Source of the DNA: Flavobacteriaceae bacterium | GTDB lineage: Bacteria; Bacteroidota; Bacteroidia; Flavobacteriales; Flavobacteriaceae | Direction: 5' to 3' | DNA: 56,804 bases | Assembly (NCBI GenBank): GCA_016764435.1 | Contig: JAESRX010000090.1 | Span: 20,419-77,222 of the forward strand | Shown: piece after piece, positions 1 to 7,736 of the stretch | How positions within the stretch are numbered: position 1 is the first letter of the stretch | How the letters are laid out: the number at the start of each line of letters is the position of its first letter | The notes under the pieces: generated by a model | Seen by the model: only the letters and a program-made list of their open reading frames with translations | The model's database searches: none | What the model was told of the DNA's origin: nothing | Program-made: the position numbers and the translations under genes

Positions 1-177
1 TTGATTCTAACAGCTAAAAATTCAATTATCAAATTGATAAAAGATACCTGTTCAGAAAGTAATGTAATGGACGCAGGACAATTAAGAGAAAAAATACTAA
101 CCAATACGATAAAAGAACCTGCAGCGAGCATTAGTGCATTAAGATATATTAAAACGGAAGTTCGAGGCTTATTTTAA
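1..177 (+). CDS. C-terminal end of an unidentified protein (partial)
   Basis: Frame 1 is open from the first base of the window to TAA at 175-177, giving 58 residues that end in RGLF. The TTG at base 1 is probably interior, because the gene runs off the window edge. The visible tail is mixed charged and hydrophobic, predicted helical, with no motif I recognise. It is followed after 61 bases by an SDR gene on the same strand with no terminator between them, so the two may be co-transcribed. The family is unknown; the call is only that a real reading frame ends here. Confidence 0.5.
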   Translation: MILTAKNSIIKLIKDTCSESNVMDAGQLREKILTNTIKEPAASISALRYIKTEVRGLF

Positions 178-238
178 TAAGAAGCGTACTAGTTAAACGT
201 AAAATTGTGACATAAGGTTTTATAAAACAGAAAACATA

Positions 239-1003
239 ATGGATTTAGGATTAAAAGAGAAGATAGTATTTGTAGCAGCAGCGAGCCAAGGATTAGGAAA
301 AGCTACCGCAATAGAATTTGCAAAAGAAGGGGCGCATGTAGCTATTTGTGGAAGAAATACAGACAGCCTTGCACTAGCGAAAACCGAAATTGAACATGCC
401 GGAACAGGCTCCGTTTTAACCATAAAGGGTGATTTATCCCTAGAATCAGACCGTAAACATATCTTAGAAAGTATTTTAAATCAATATGGACGCATCGATG
501 TTTTGGTCACCAATACAGGAGGCCCACCCACAGGAAAATTTGAAGATTTCTCGATGGAACAATGGAACTCCACGTACGAGTCCTTGCTTGCCAGTACGGT
601 ATCCTTAATTAAAGGCGCATTACCAAGTATGAAAAAGAACAACTGGGGACGTATTATAACCATCACCTCCATTTCCGTAAAACAACCCATAGAAAACTTA
701 TTACTTTCCAATTCCATGCGGGCAGCTGTAGTTGGACTTATGAAAACGCTAGCGAATGACCTTGGAAAACACAACATTACAGTAAATAACATAATGCCGG
801 GCTATACAAAGACCAATCGCTTGGTAGGATTATTAGCAAAGAACCCTGCAATGAATACCTTAACCAACGAAATTCCATTACAACGTTTTGGGAATCCAGA
901 AGAATTTGCCGCAGCTGTTGTTTTTATGGCAAGTACACGTGCTAGCTATATTACTGGAACTTCTTTGGCCGTAGATGGTGGTTGGATAAAAAACATACTG
1001 TAG
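239..1003 (+). CDS. SDR-family protein with atypical active site (BKR-like)
   Basis: The 254-residue protein has a Rossmann SDR fold: a glycine-rich loop AASQGLG near residue 15, a DL pair near 65, NTGGPP at 92-97 in place of the usual NNAG, and a C-terminal ITGTSLAVDGGW. The usual catalytic Tyr-x3-Lys is missing. Aligning the helix that normally reads YxxSK puts Ser157 at Tyr and Arg161 at Lys, while Ser144 remains. This matches the known 'BKR-like' SDR group, which departs from the classical tetrad. It is often annotated as 3-oxoacyl-ACP reductase, but that activity is doubtful here. It may belong to an operon with the partial gene upstream. Confidence 0.85.
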   Translation: MDLGLKEKIVFVAAASQGLGKATAIEFAKEGAHVAICGRNTDSLALAKTEIEHAGTGSVLTIKGDLSLESDRKHILESILNQYGRIDVLVTNTGGPPTGKFEDFSMEQWNSTYESLLASTVSLIKGALPSMKKNNWGRIITITSISVKQPIENLLLSNSMRAAVVGLMKTLANDLGKHNITVNNIMPGYTKTNRLVGLLAKNPAMNTLTNEIPLQRFGNPEEFAAAVVFMASTRASYITGTSLAVDGGWIKNIL

Positions 1004-1088
1004 GCTAGAAATAAAAAAACAACATCTAAATTGTAAGTAATTACAAGGGTTTTCAGGAATTAATTATCCATTCCCAATCACCGACATT

Positions 1089-1096
1089 TACTTTTG
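1089..1096 (+). promoter_or_regulatory. Possible -7 box for the GNAT gene
   Basis: TACTTTTG fits the Bacteroidota -7 consensus TAnnTTTG and lies 67 bases before the acetyltransferase start. No convincing -33 TTG is seen at the right spacing, so the call is weak. Confidence 0.35.
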
Positions 1097-1163
1097 TAAG
1101 TAACATAAGGTAATAGCTATTCACTGTAATAGATTGCGCTACCTTTAACTAAATTAATAGAAC

Positions 1164-1589
1164 ATGCCTCACATCCAATTCAAACTTATTCCGGAAGCTC
1201 AAATAGAGACCATCTTACCTTTACTGATGAAATTAAATACTAGCACACCCGAAGCCATATTAAAGGAGCGTATCCATGAAATGATTCAACAAAATTATAA
1301 ATGTGTAGGAATGTATGATCACGATGTTTTGATAGGTATTGCCGGCTTGTGGTTTATGACACGCCATTATTGCGGTAAAAGTATTGAGCCAGATCATGTA
1401 ATTATACAGTCTTCCTATCGAAATCAAGGATTAGGTAAAAGATTATTTGAATGGATTTATGCCTATGGAAAACAAATGGGATGTGAAGTAAGTGAGCTAA
1501 ACGCCTATATTCCAAACACAAAATCTCATGAATTTTACGAACGAGAAGGCTATAAAAAATTAGGCTATCATTTTATTAAAAATATATAG
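1164..1589 (+). CDS. GNAT-family N-acetyltransferase
   Basis: The 141-residue protein shows the GNAT core. A beta strand with IGIAGLWF at about 57-64 is followed by an acceptor strand ending in PDHVIIQ, then the acetyl-CoA loop RNQGLGKRLFEW at about 87-98, the Q/R-x-x-G-x-G/A motif. A later segment, ELNAYIPNTKSHEFYEREGYK, has the family's closing NxxxHxFYxxxGF-like pattern. Length fits a single-domain GNAT. The substrate cannot be told; it could be a small molecule or a protein amino group. It is a single gene between the SDR and the tRNA cluster. Confidence 0.85.
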   Translation: MPHIQFKLIPEAQIETILPLLMKLNTSTPEAILKERIHEMIQQNYKCVGMYDHDVLIGIAGLWFMTRHYCGKSIEPDHVIIQSSYRNQGLGKRLFEWIYAYGKQMGCEVSELNAYIPNTKSHEFYEREGYKKLGYHFIKNI

Positions 1590-1609
1590 TTTTTTTTCAT
1601 CAAAAACCC

Positions 1610-1639
1610 TTGCCAGACCGCAAAAGGATTGTATATTTG
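1610..1639 (+). promoter_or_regulatory. Promoter of first tRNA-Gly unit
   Basis: TTG at 1610-1612, a 19-base spacer, then TATATTTG at 1632-1639: an exact match to the Bacteroidota -33/-7 pattern. The same arrangement and spacing precede the next two tRNA copies. Confidence 0.8.
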
Positions 1640-1650
1640 CCCTCGGTAAC

Positions 1651-1723
1651 GCGAAAGTAGCTCAGTTGGTAGAGCGTCAGCCTTCCAAGCTGAATGTCGC
1701 CGGTTCGAACCCGGTCTTTCGCT
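1651..1723 (+). tRNA. tRNA-Gly (anticodon TCC), copy 1
   Basis: The 73-base sequence folds as a full cloverleaf. The acceptor stem is GCGAAAG with CTTTCGC, the D arm GCTC/GAGC, the anticodon stem TCAGC/GCTGA with loop CTTCCAA, and the T arm GCCGG/CCGGT with loop TTCGAAC. The discriminator is T and CCA is not encoded. Anticodon TCC reads GGA and other GGN glycine codons. An intrinsic terminator follows seven bases later. Confidence 0.96.
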
Positions 1724-1729
1724 CTAAGA

Positions 1730-1755
1730 AACCTCGATTTATTCGAGGTTTTTTT
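1730..1755 (+). terminator. Intrinsic terminator after tRNA-Gly copy 1
   Basis: An 8-bp stem, AACCTCGA pairing with TCGAGGTT, has a short AT loop and is followed by a T run. It directly follows the tRNA. Confidence 0.85.
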
Positions 1756-1891
1756 ATGCTCTTTTTTATGGAAAACCAGAAAAATCATGACACTTTTAAA
1801 AGACTTCCCGCTTGAAACAAAAGAACGACCTACCTATAGTTTTATCTAGCAACGACTTATAAAAACTTTGAAATTTACTTACCAAAACCCC

Positions 1892-1921
1892 TTGCAGAAC
1901 GATAAAACCATTGTATATTTG
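1892..1921 (+). promoter_or_regulatory. Promoter of second tRNA-Gly unit
   Basis: TTG at 1892-1894, 19 bases, TATATTTG at 1914-1921. The sequence around it is nearly the same as at the third copy (shared GATAAAACCATTG). Confidence 0.8.
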
Positions 1922-1931
1922 CACTCGTAAT

Positions 1932-2004
1932 GCGAAAGTAGCTCAGTTGGTAGAGCGTCAGCCTTCCAAGCTGAATGTCGCCGGTTCGAACCCGGTCTTT
2001 CGCT
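1932..2004 (+). tRNA. tRNA-Gly (anticodon TCC), copy 2
   Basis: Identical over all 73 bases to the copy at 1651-1723, with the same cloverleaf and TCC anticodon. It has its own promoter and terminator, so it is an independent transcription unit. Confidence 0.96.
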
Positions 2005-2010
2005 CTAAGA

Positions 2011-2036
2011 AACCTCGATATATTCGAGGTTTTTTT
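2011..2036 (+). terminator. Intrinsic terminator after tRNA-Gly copy 2
   Basis: The same AACCTCGA/TCGAGGTT stem as after copy 1, with a T run. The sequence that follows also resembles the one after copy 1. Confidence 0.85.
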
Positions 2037-2161
2037 ATGCCCTTTTTTATGTGATACGGTAATTTTCGGAAGTACTATCCGCTTCACTAAAAATAACCTC
2101 CCCCTATCCTTTTCTCTAGCAACCACTTATAAAATATATCGAAATTACTTCCTAATACTAC

Positions 2162-2191
2162 TTGGATAACGATAAAACCATTGTATATTTG
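2162..2191 (+). promoter_or_regulatory. Promoter of third tRNA-Gly unit
   Basis: TTG at 2162-2164, 19 bases, TATATTTG at 2184-2191. Same layout as the two upstream copies. Confidence 0.8.
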
Positions 2192-2202
2192 CCCTCGGTA
2201 AC

Positions 2203-2275
2203 GCGAAAGTAGCTCAGTTGGTAGAGCGTCAGCCTTCCAAGCTGAATGTCGCCGGTTCGAACCCGGTCTTTCGCT
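2203..2275 (+). tRNA. tRNA-Gly (anticodon TCC), copy 3
   Basis: A third identical 73-base tRNA-Gly(TCC). It lies 271 bases from copy 2; copies 1 and 2 are 281 apart. The terminator after this copy is a different hairpin, which marks the edge of the repeated unit. Confidence 0.96.
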
Positions 2276-2281
2276 CAATAA

Positions 2282-2313
2282 AAAAGCCTCAAACAATGTT
2301 TGAGGCTTTTTTT
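2282..2313. terminator. Bidirectional terminator between tRNA-Gly copy 3 and rhomboid gene
   Basis: A stem of about 13 bp (AAAAGCCTCAAAC with its complement) has a 3-base loop. T runs follow on both strands, so it can end both the tRNA and the convergent rhomboid transcript. Confidence 0.85.
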
Positions 2314-2330
2314 ATGTTTCATTTTATTTT

Positions 2331-2981
2331 TTAAAGTTTCTCTAAGCGTTTTCCGAAAATCAACAATAGTACGATAGGTGCCCCTATTAATAATACGATA
2401 TTTAAATTATTGGAAAATACACTAGGATTTAAAATTAAGGTCAATACATACCCTCCAATTGCGCCACCTAAATGAGCTGAATGTCCTACATTTCCCAATT
2501 GTTTTTTCATTCCTACAATAGAATACAAAAGACAGCCTATCCCAAAGACATACGAAGGTAAATAGATAGGAATAGGAAAGATCATTAAACGCATGTCTGG
2601 ATGCAATAATATTCCACTAAAAATAACACCAGCCACCGCTCCAGATGCGCCAACTGCGCTATAATACAATTCCTTATGATGGTACTTTAAAGTCAAGAGA
2701 TTCCCAATAAATAAACTACCAAAATAAACCATCAAAAAGGGAATTTCCCCCAATTGCTGTATCACTGCAGGTCCAAAAATATACAATACATACATATTCA
2801 TCCCCAAGTGCATATAATCAGCATGTAAAAAACCAGAAGTTAGCATTCTAATTTTTTGGCCTTGCTGAATCCCTCCTATTTGAAATTTATATTTTTCAAA
2901 AAAAGAATAATCATTCAATCCCTTGAGGGAAAAAAGAACATTGGCAATAATTACAATTAGTAAAACAGTATTGATATTCAT
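2331..2981 (-). CDS. Rhomboid-family intramembrane serine protease
   Basis: This 216-residue membrane protein would cut transmembrane substrates within the lipid bilayer. About six hydrophobic segments are visible. The rhomboid signatures are present in order: HLGMNM in an early helix, the catalytic serine in GASGA at about 114-118, and the catalytic histidine in GHSAHLGGAIGG near 168. Length fits a bacterial six-helix rhomboid without extra domains. It is divergent from the acyltransferase at 3077 and shares a 95-base intergenic region with it. Substrates are unknown. Confidence 0.92.
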   Translation of the reverse strand: MNINTVLLIVIIANVLFSLKGLNDYSFFEKYKFQIGGIQQGQKIRMLTSGFLHADYMHLGMNMYVLYIFGPAVIQQLGEIPFLMVYFGSLFIGNLLTLKYHHKELYYSAVGASGAVAGVIFSGILLHPDMRLMIFPIPIYLPSYVFGIGCLLYSIVGMKKQLGNVGHSAHLGGAIGGYVLTLILNPSVFSNNLNIVLLIGAPIVLLLIFGKRLEKL

Positions 2982-3076
2982 TCAGATAAATTTAAGCTTC
3001 GAAATTACTAAATTTATGTTATAATAAGTACTAATAACTGTCTATAAATAAAATTTATTGCGATATTTGCAACACT

Positions 3077-3973
3077 ATGCAATTACTTATTTACATTCTT
3101 GTTTATCCCATCATCATAGGGATTTCTATACTTCCTCTCAGAATACTATATTTTTTTTCTGACCTAATATTTTATTTAATGTATTATGTAATAGGCTACC
3201 GGAAGGAACTGGTTATGAAAAACCTACGCCTCGCATTTCCTGAAAAATCCAAAAAGGAATTGACAGAAATTCAACGTAAATTCTTCATGCATTTAGTAGA
3301 TGTTTTTATCGAAATGATTAAAACATTTACCATGAGCGAAAAAGAAATCAAGAAACGTTATCGATTTAATAACTTTGAATTGGTTTCTAATCTCGCAAAA
3401 ACTAAAGGCATTGTATTATTAGGCTCTCACTACGCCAATTGGGAATGGGTAGTCTCCTTTGCCATGTATACGGATGTCCCAAGTTATGGAATATTCACAC
3501 CTATTAAGAATACGTATTTTAATAAATTTATTACTAAATCTAGGGAACGTTTTGGCGGTTACTTAATCCCTGGACGGTCACTAATTCCAAAGATAATCAG
3601 CGATCAAAAAGCAGGAATCAACGGTTTCTATGGCTTGTTAAGTGATCAATCACCTCAACTCCATAAAGCCTTTTATTGGGCACCTTTTATGGGAGTAAAA
3701 GTTCCTGTACATACAGGAGCTGAAATGCTATCCAAACGATTTGACCTAGCCACCGTGTTTTTAGACGTAAAAAAGACCAAACGAGGTTATTACGAAGGTA
3801 CTTTCGAATTGATCTGTGAAGATTCAAAAAACGTGAAAGATTTTGAACTTACAGATATCTTTTTAAACCGCGTAGAAAAACAAATACGAAAGGCTCCTGA
3901 ATTTTATTTCTGGACACATAACCGTTTTAAGCACAAAGATGCTTCTCAAAAAGTAAAAAAGATGAAATCATAA
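3077..3973 (+). CDS. LpxL/HtrB-like lipid A acyltransferase family protein
   Basis: The 298-residue protein belongs to the lysophospholipid (Kdo2-lipid A) acyltransferase family, which adds a secondary acyl chain to lipid A at the inner membrane. It has an N-terminal membrane anchor (about residues 3-40), then GSHYANWEW near 116-124 carrying the HxxxxE catalytic pair. A DQSPQ stretch near 196 follows, and the end is KAPEFYFWTHNRFK, typical of the family. A GATATTTG box ends only eight bases before the ATG, so the mRNA leader would be very short. In Bacteroidota such proteins may also work on other lipids, so the exact acceptor is uncertain. Confidence 0.88.
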   Translation: MQLLIYILVYPIIIGISILPLRILYFFSDLIFYLMYYVIGYRKELVMKNLRLAFPEKSKKELTEIQRKFFMHLVDVFIEMIKTFTMSEKEIKKRYRFNNFELVSNLAKTKGIVLLGSHYANWEWVVSFAMYTDVPSYGIFTPIKNTYFNKFITKSRERFGGYLIPGRSLIPKIISDQKAGINGFYGLLSDQSPQLHKAFYWAPFMGVKVPVHTGAEMLSKRFDLATVFLDVKKTKRGYYEGTFELICEDSKNVKDFELTDIFLNRVEKQIRKAPEFYFWTHNRFKHKDASQKVKKMKS

Positions 3974-4258
3974 TTAAACAATCGTTCTGAGCCCTCTTTA
4001 AATCCAACATCAATTAGAGAATTACTGAAGGCAACTGATTATTACTAACAAGGAGTCCGTAGTTTACAAATAAAAACATATGGTAGCCAACTAACCCCAT
4101 ACTCTAACGTTATTGGATCAAATCCCCAACCCTTATAAGACTACATTCATTCAAAAAACAAGGTATTAAAAGACACGAAAATACGGTCCGAAATCTACCG
4201 CTATAAACTGCCAATTATAGCCCTATCTCAACGGATTACTTACACCGTCTATACTCTC

Positions 4259-5091
4259 TTAAAATAATTTAAACCGTCCACCAAATAGAATAGTACGCTC
4301 TAGAAAAGTAAAATATTGTGAGGCAGAGTCTGAGCTGTTATTGGTTGTTCTAATATTACTCATATCAATATAGCCAACCTTAATATTAGACTGTATAAAA
4401 AGTGTGTGAAAATAGTAATATTAATTCCTGCATGCGCAGACACTCCCCAACCAGCCACATTAAAATCGTCATGACGATCTTTCCCTAAAAGCTTCGTATT
4501 GGTTTTTGGATATAATAAACCAACGCCAATCCCCTCTGTAATTGCTATATCAATGCCTCGTACCCTGAAATTTAAAAATTTATCAATATTATCAAACCTA
4601 TCCACTTCAACATTCACATAGTTTAAACCATCGGTATGTTCAAAAGTTAAAAAATCTCTAGACACTAAAATTTTATCATTGTCATAGACACCATCAAAAG
4701 AACCTCCCGTATTTATGGTTCCTGAAATAGTCCCCATCCGATGGTTATGCATTACATATTTCATGTGATCCACCCCAATACTCACTGAGTAATTCTCTGT
4801 GAAAAAATAACCAATTCGCATATTTGTTTGTGGTTTCGTAATCTCAAAAGGATCGAAATAAGGGTCCAATGCAAATGCTTTTACCTTATCCCTCGCAGCC
4901 ACATCTTTTAAAGTAAAATTATAATCATCCCCTTTAAAACTAATGTCTGAATTCGAGTAATTCGCACGATTCCAACCCCAATAAATAAAAAACTTTCCTT
5001 TATTTTTATACTCCTGAAATTCAAATGTACTTTCCTGAGCAATACTCATGAGGCTAGAAAGCACAAAAATACCTAATAGAATTTTTTTTAT
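4259..5091 (-). pseudogene. Outer-membrane beta-barrel protein gene with lost start and frameshift
   Basis: Read on the minus strand, this encodes a signal peptide (KKILLGIFVLSSLMSIAQ) and an outer-membrane barrel rich in alternating aromatic strands (FFIYWGW, MRIGYFFTENYSVSIGV). Two lesions are visible. The codon where the signal peptide should begin is ATA (5089-5091) instead of ATG. At an A5 run (4398-4402; T5 on the coding strand) the frame shifts by one base. Before the shift the frame would end in an unlikely tail at 4360. After restoring one base it continues through SNIKVGYIDM to a normal barrel end, FGGRFKLF, and a stop at 4259. In-frame GTG and ATG codons downstream of the ATA would cut into the signal peptide. 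Most likely a decaying gene; sequencing error or slippage at the homopolymer remains possible. Confidence 0.75.
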
Positions 5092-5189
5092 GTTAATAAT
5101 TTAGAGTAAAACTATTAAAAATAAACGTTCTATTAGGTATCTCACCTATTTTTTTTCAACACCTCAGCATTGAATAAAAATCAATTTAA

Positions 5190-6575
5190 TTAAATAATTT
5201 CTTTAATCTCTGCAATCACACGTATTGCCAAGGCATCTGCATTACTTTGCGTATCACTTTCCGTATATATTCTAATAATTGGTTCGGTATTAGATTTGCG
5301 TAAATGTGCCCATTCTGAAGCAAAATCAATTTTTACACCGTCAATAGTACTCACGTCTTCATTGGCATATTTTGCTGCCATTTTCTCTAAAATTAAATCT
5401 ACATTAATTTCAGGAGTGAGTTGAATTTTATTTTTACTCATAAAATAACTCGGATAACTATCACGTAATTCTTTACAAGACATTTTTACATGTGCCAAAT
5501 GTGATAAGAATAAAGCAACTCCTACCAATGAGTCACGTCCGTAATGTGAATCTGGATAGATAATTCCTCCATTTCCTTCTCCACCAATTACAGCGTTATT
5601 TTCCTTCATTAAAGTGACGACATTTACTTCTCCTACAGCACTCGCTTGATAGCTTCCTCCGTGTTTCTTCGTAATATCTCTTAAAGCTCTAGAAGACGAC
5701 AAGTTAGACACTGTATTTCCTCCATTTGTTCTTCCTAGTACATAATCTGCACAGGCAACTAAGGTATATTCTTCACCGAACATGCTTCCATCTTCGCTTA
5801 CAATAGCCAATCTGTCCACATCCGGATCTACAACCACTCCTAAATCGGCTTTTTCTTTCACTACCAATTCAGAAATAACTCCTAAATGCTCCTTCAAAGG
5901 CTCTGGATTATGAGGAAACTGACCATTCGGCTCACAATACAACTCTACACATTCAACATCTAATGCTTTTAATAGCGCAGGAATAGCGATCCCTCCTGTA
6001 GAATTCACACCATCTACCACTACTTTAAATTTTGCTTTTTTTATCGCTTCAACATCTACTAGCGCTAATTTTAAGACTTCCGATACATGTTTTTCCATAT
6101 ACCCCTCTAGCTTCTCATAAGTCCCTAAATCATCCACCTCAGCGAAAGTTGATCCATCAGTAGCCGCAATATCCAAAATCTTTTGACCTTCAACAGCATT
6201 TAAAAACTCCCCCTTATTATTTAATAATTTTAAGGCATTCCATTGCTTAGGATTGTGACTGGCCGTTAAAATAATTCCTCCATCTGCATGTTCCATCGTC
6301 ACAGCCACCTCTACTGTAGGTGTTGTAGACAAACCTAAATCCACCACGTTAATTCCAATTCCAACAAGTGTATTACATACTAAACTACTCACCATTTTCC
6401 CTGAAATACGAGCGTCACGCCCTACAATCACCGTCAGTTTTTTTGCTGGATGTTGCCCTATTAACCATGTTCCATAAGCTGCCGCGAATTTCACAGTATC
6501 AATAGGTGTTAAATTATTTCCGGTAGCACCACCGATGGTACCACGAATTCCTGATATAGATTTTATTAATGTCAT
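5190..6575 (-). CDS. glmM: Phosphoglucosamine mutase GlmM
   Basis: This 461-residue alpha-D-phosphohexomutase likely converts glucosamine-6-phosphate to glucosamine-1-phosphate for UDP-GlcNAc, peptidoglycan and LPS synthesis. The four family signatures are in order: phosphoserine loop TASHNPKQWNALK near 103-115, metal site DPDVDRL near 250, sugar-binding GEGNGG near 333, and phosphate-binding RKSNTEPIIRIYTE near 428. N-terminal SGIRGTIGG is typical. Phosphomannomutase is the alternative within the superfamily. The gene stands alone; a CAAATATA (TATATTTG on the minus strand) lies at 6595-6602 just upstream. Confidence 0.88.
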   Translation of the reverse strand: MTLIKSISGIRGTIGGATGNNLTPIDTVKFAAAYGTWLIGQHPAKKLTVIVGRDARISGKMVSSLVCNTLVGIGINVVDLGLSTTPTVEVAVTMEHADGGIILTASHNPKQWNALKLLNNKGEFLNAVEGQKILDIAATDGSTFAEVDDLGTYEKLEGYMEKHVSEVLKLALVDVEAIKKAKFKVVVDGVNSTGGIAIPALLKALDVECVELYCEPNGQFPHNPEPLKEHLGVISELVVKEKADLGVVVDPDVDRLAIVSEDGSMFGEEYTLVACADYVLGRTNGGNTVSNLSSSRALRDITKKHGGSYQASAVGEVNVVTLMKENNAVIGGEGNGGIIYPDSHYGRDSLVGVALFLSHLAHVKMSCKELRDSYPSYFMSKNKIQLTPEINVDLILEKMAAKYANEDVSTIDGVKIDFASEWAHLRKSNTEPIIRIYTESDTQSNADALAIRVIAEIKEII

Positions 6576-6594
6576 TTCTTGAATTTATTAGCTA

Positions 6595-6602
6595 CAAATA
6601 TA
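6595..6602 (-). promoter_or_regulatory. -7 box upstream of glmM
   Basis: TATATTTG on the minus strand, about 20 bases before the glmM start, matches TAnnTTTG exactly. No clear -33 TTG is visible. Confidence 0.5.
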
Positions 6603-6850
6603 AGACACATATAATTGAGTAGCGACTTGGATTGTTCAAAAAAAGGGGAATAATTGACCCTTTTCGTGTATTATTTGTGACTTTGACTAGAAAAGCCAAC
6701 CCCGACTTCCTAAAACCCGTTTATTTCTCGTTTTATCACACGTAAAAATAATCAATTGGATTGGACTCGAAAACTCCTTTATCCTTCAGCAAGACCCTGT
6801 CAAAAATAATAGAAGTGGCATAGCCACCTTCTACGGAGTCCTTTTAAAGC

Positions 6851-7531
6851 TTACTCATTTTCGAAGAGTGATGCTCCATTTAAGTCTGTCGTTAGGATGC
6901 TCGTCATTAAATTTAAGAAGGGACGCATCGCGATAAATGTATCATTGACTTGCGATAAAAACCCTGTACTCAACACTTCTTTATCCGTAAAATTACGCAC
7001 TAGAATAAATTGTTTTTTACGAATCAAATCTATATTTTCATGATCTTTCGCAAAACCTCTCGGTGCGGTCTTTACGCCATCACCACGTAATTCCCCAAAA
7101 TTGGTTTGAAAGTTTTTGGATGCTATTACTTCACGAATTTCAAAGCCGTCCAACTCAAATTCTTTCCTAATACGCAATAAATCTTCCTTATTGGGCCCCC
7201 AAAAACCACCAGCCACAAAAGACGCATCAGGTCTAATTTCTAAATAATACCCTCCTCTTAATCGGTTGGTAGCACGAATAAAATGCCCAGACATATTCGT
7301 TTTATAAGGGGTCTTATTTTTAGAAAAACGCACATCCCTGTAGATGCGAAACATTTTTAGTTTCTCTATGGTATCATGCTCATTCAACTTTTCTTCCAAG
7401 GCCGTATAAAAAGACAATAACTTTTGCTGTTCCGCTACATAAGTAGGTTTATTTTCCGTAAACCATTCTCTATTATTGTTTTTTTCTATGTCTTTTAAAA
7501 AATTAAAAGTCGATTGCTGTACTGTGATCAT
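6851..7531 (-). CDS. DUF2461 (TIGR02453) family protein
   Basis: The 226-residue protein matches the DUF2461 pattern. It has FLKDIEKNNNREWF near the start, YRDVRFSKNKTPYKTN around 62-80, and GGYYLEIRPDASFVAGGFW around 94-112. The family is widespread in bacteria and fungi and has no established function. No signal peptide or membrane segment is seen, so it is probably cytoplasmic. It lies alone between glmM and the saccharopine dehydrogenase gene. Between it and glmM are about 275 bases with one small imperfect hairpin (6803-6826). Confidence 0.88.
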   Translation of the reverse strand: MITVQQSTFNFLKDIEKNNNREWFTENKPTYVAEQQKLLSFYTALEEKLNEHDTIEKLKMFRIYRDVRFSKNKTPYKTNMSGHFIRATNRLRGGYYLEIRPDASFVAGGFWGPNKEDLLRIRKEFELDGFEIREVIASKNFQTNFGELRGDGVKTAPRGFAKDHENIDLIRKKQFILVRNFTDKEVLSTGFLSQVNDTFIAMRPFLNLMTSILTTDLNGASLFENE

Positions 7532-7736
7532 GTAAGTGGATTTATAAACGAAATATACTCTTTAATTTTATTTACATGATGTTTTTTGACACTTATATTT
7601 AAGTTGATAATTTACACATTAACAACTATTGTCACAATAAAAAATCACAAGAATTAACAGTAGTTACTAAATAGCTCTTTTAAAGTTATTAATCCACGAG
7701 AATAAGTTACATTGATTTTTTTAAATTTATATAAGT

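Noticed and set aside
1600-2296. Minus-strand frames across the three tRNA-Gly units
   Set aside because: They are translations of the tRNA sequence in reverse and repeat with each tRNA copy.
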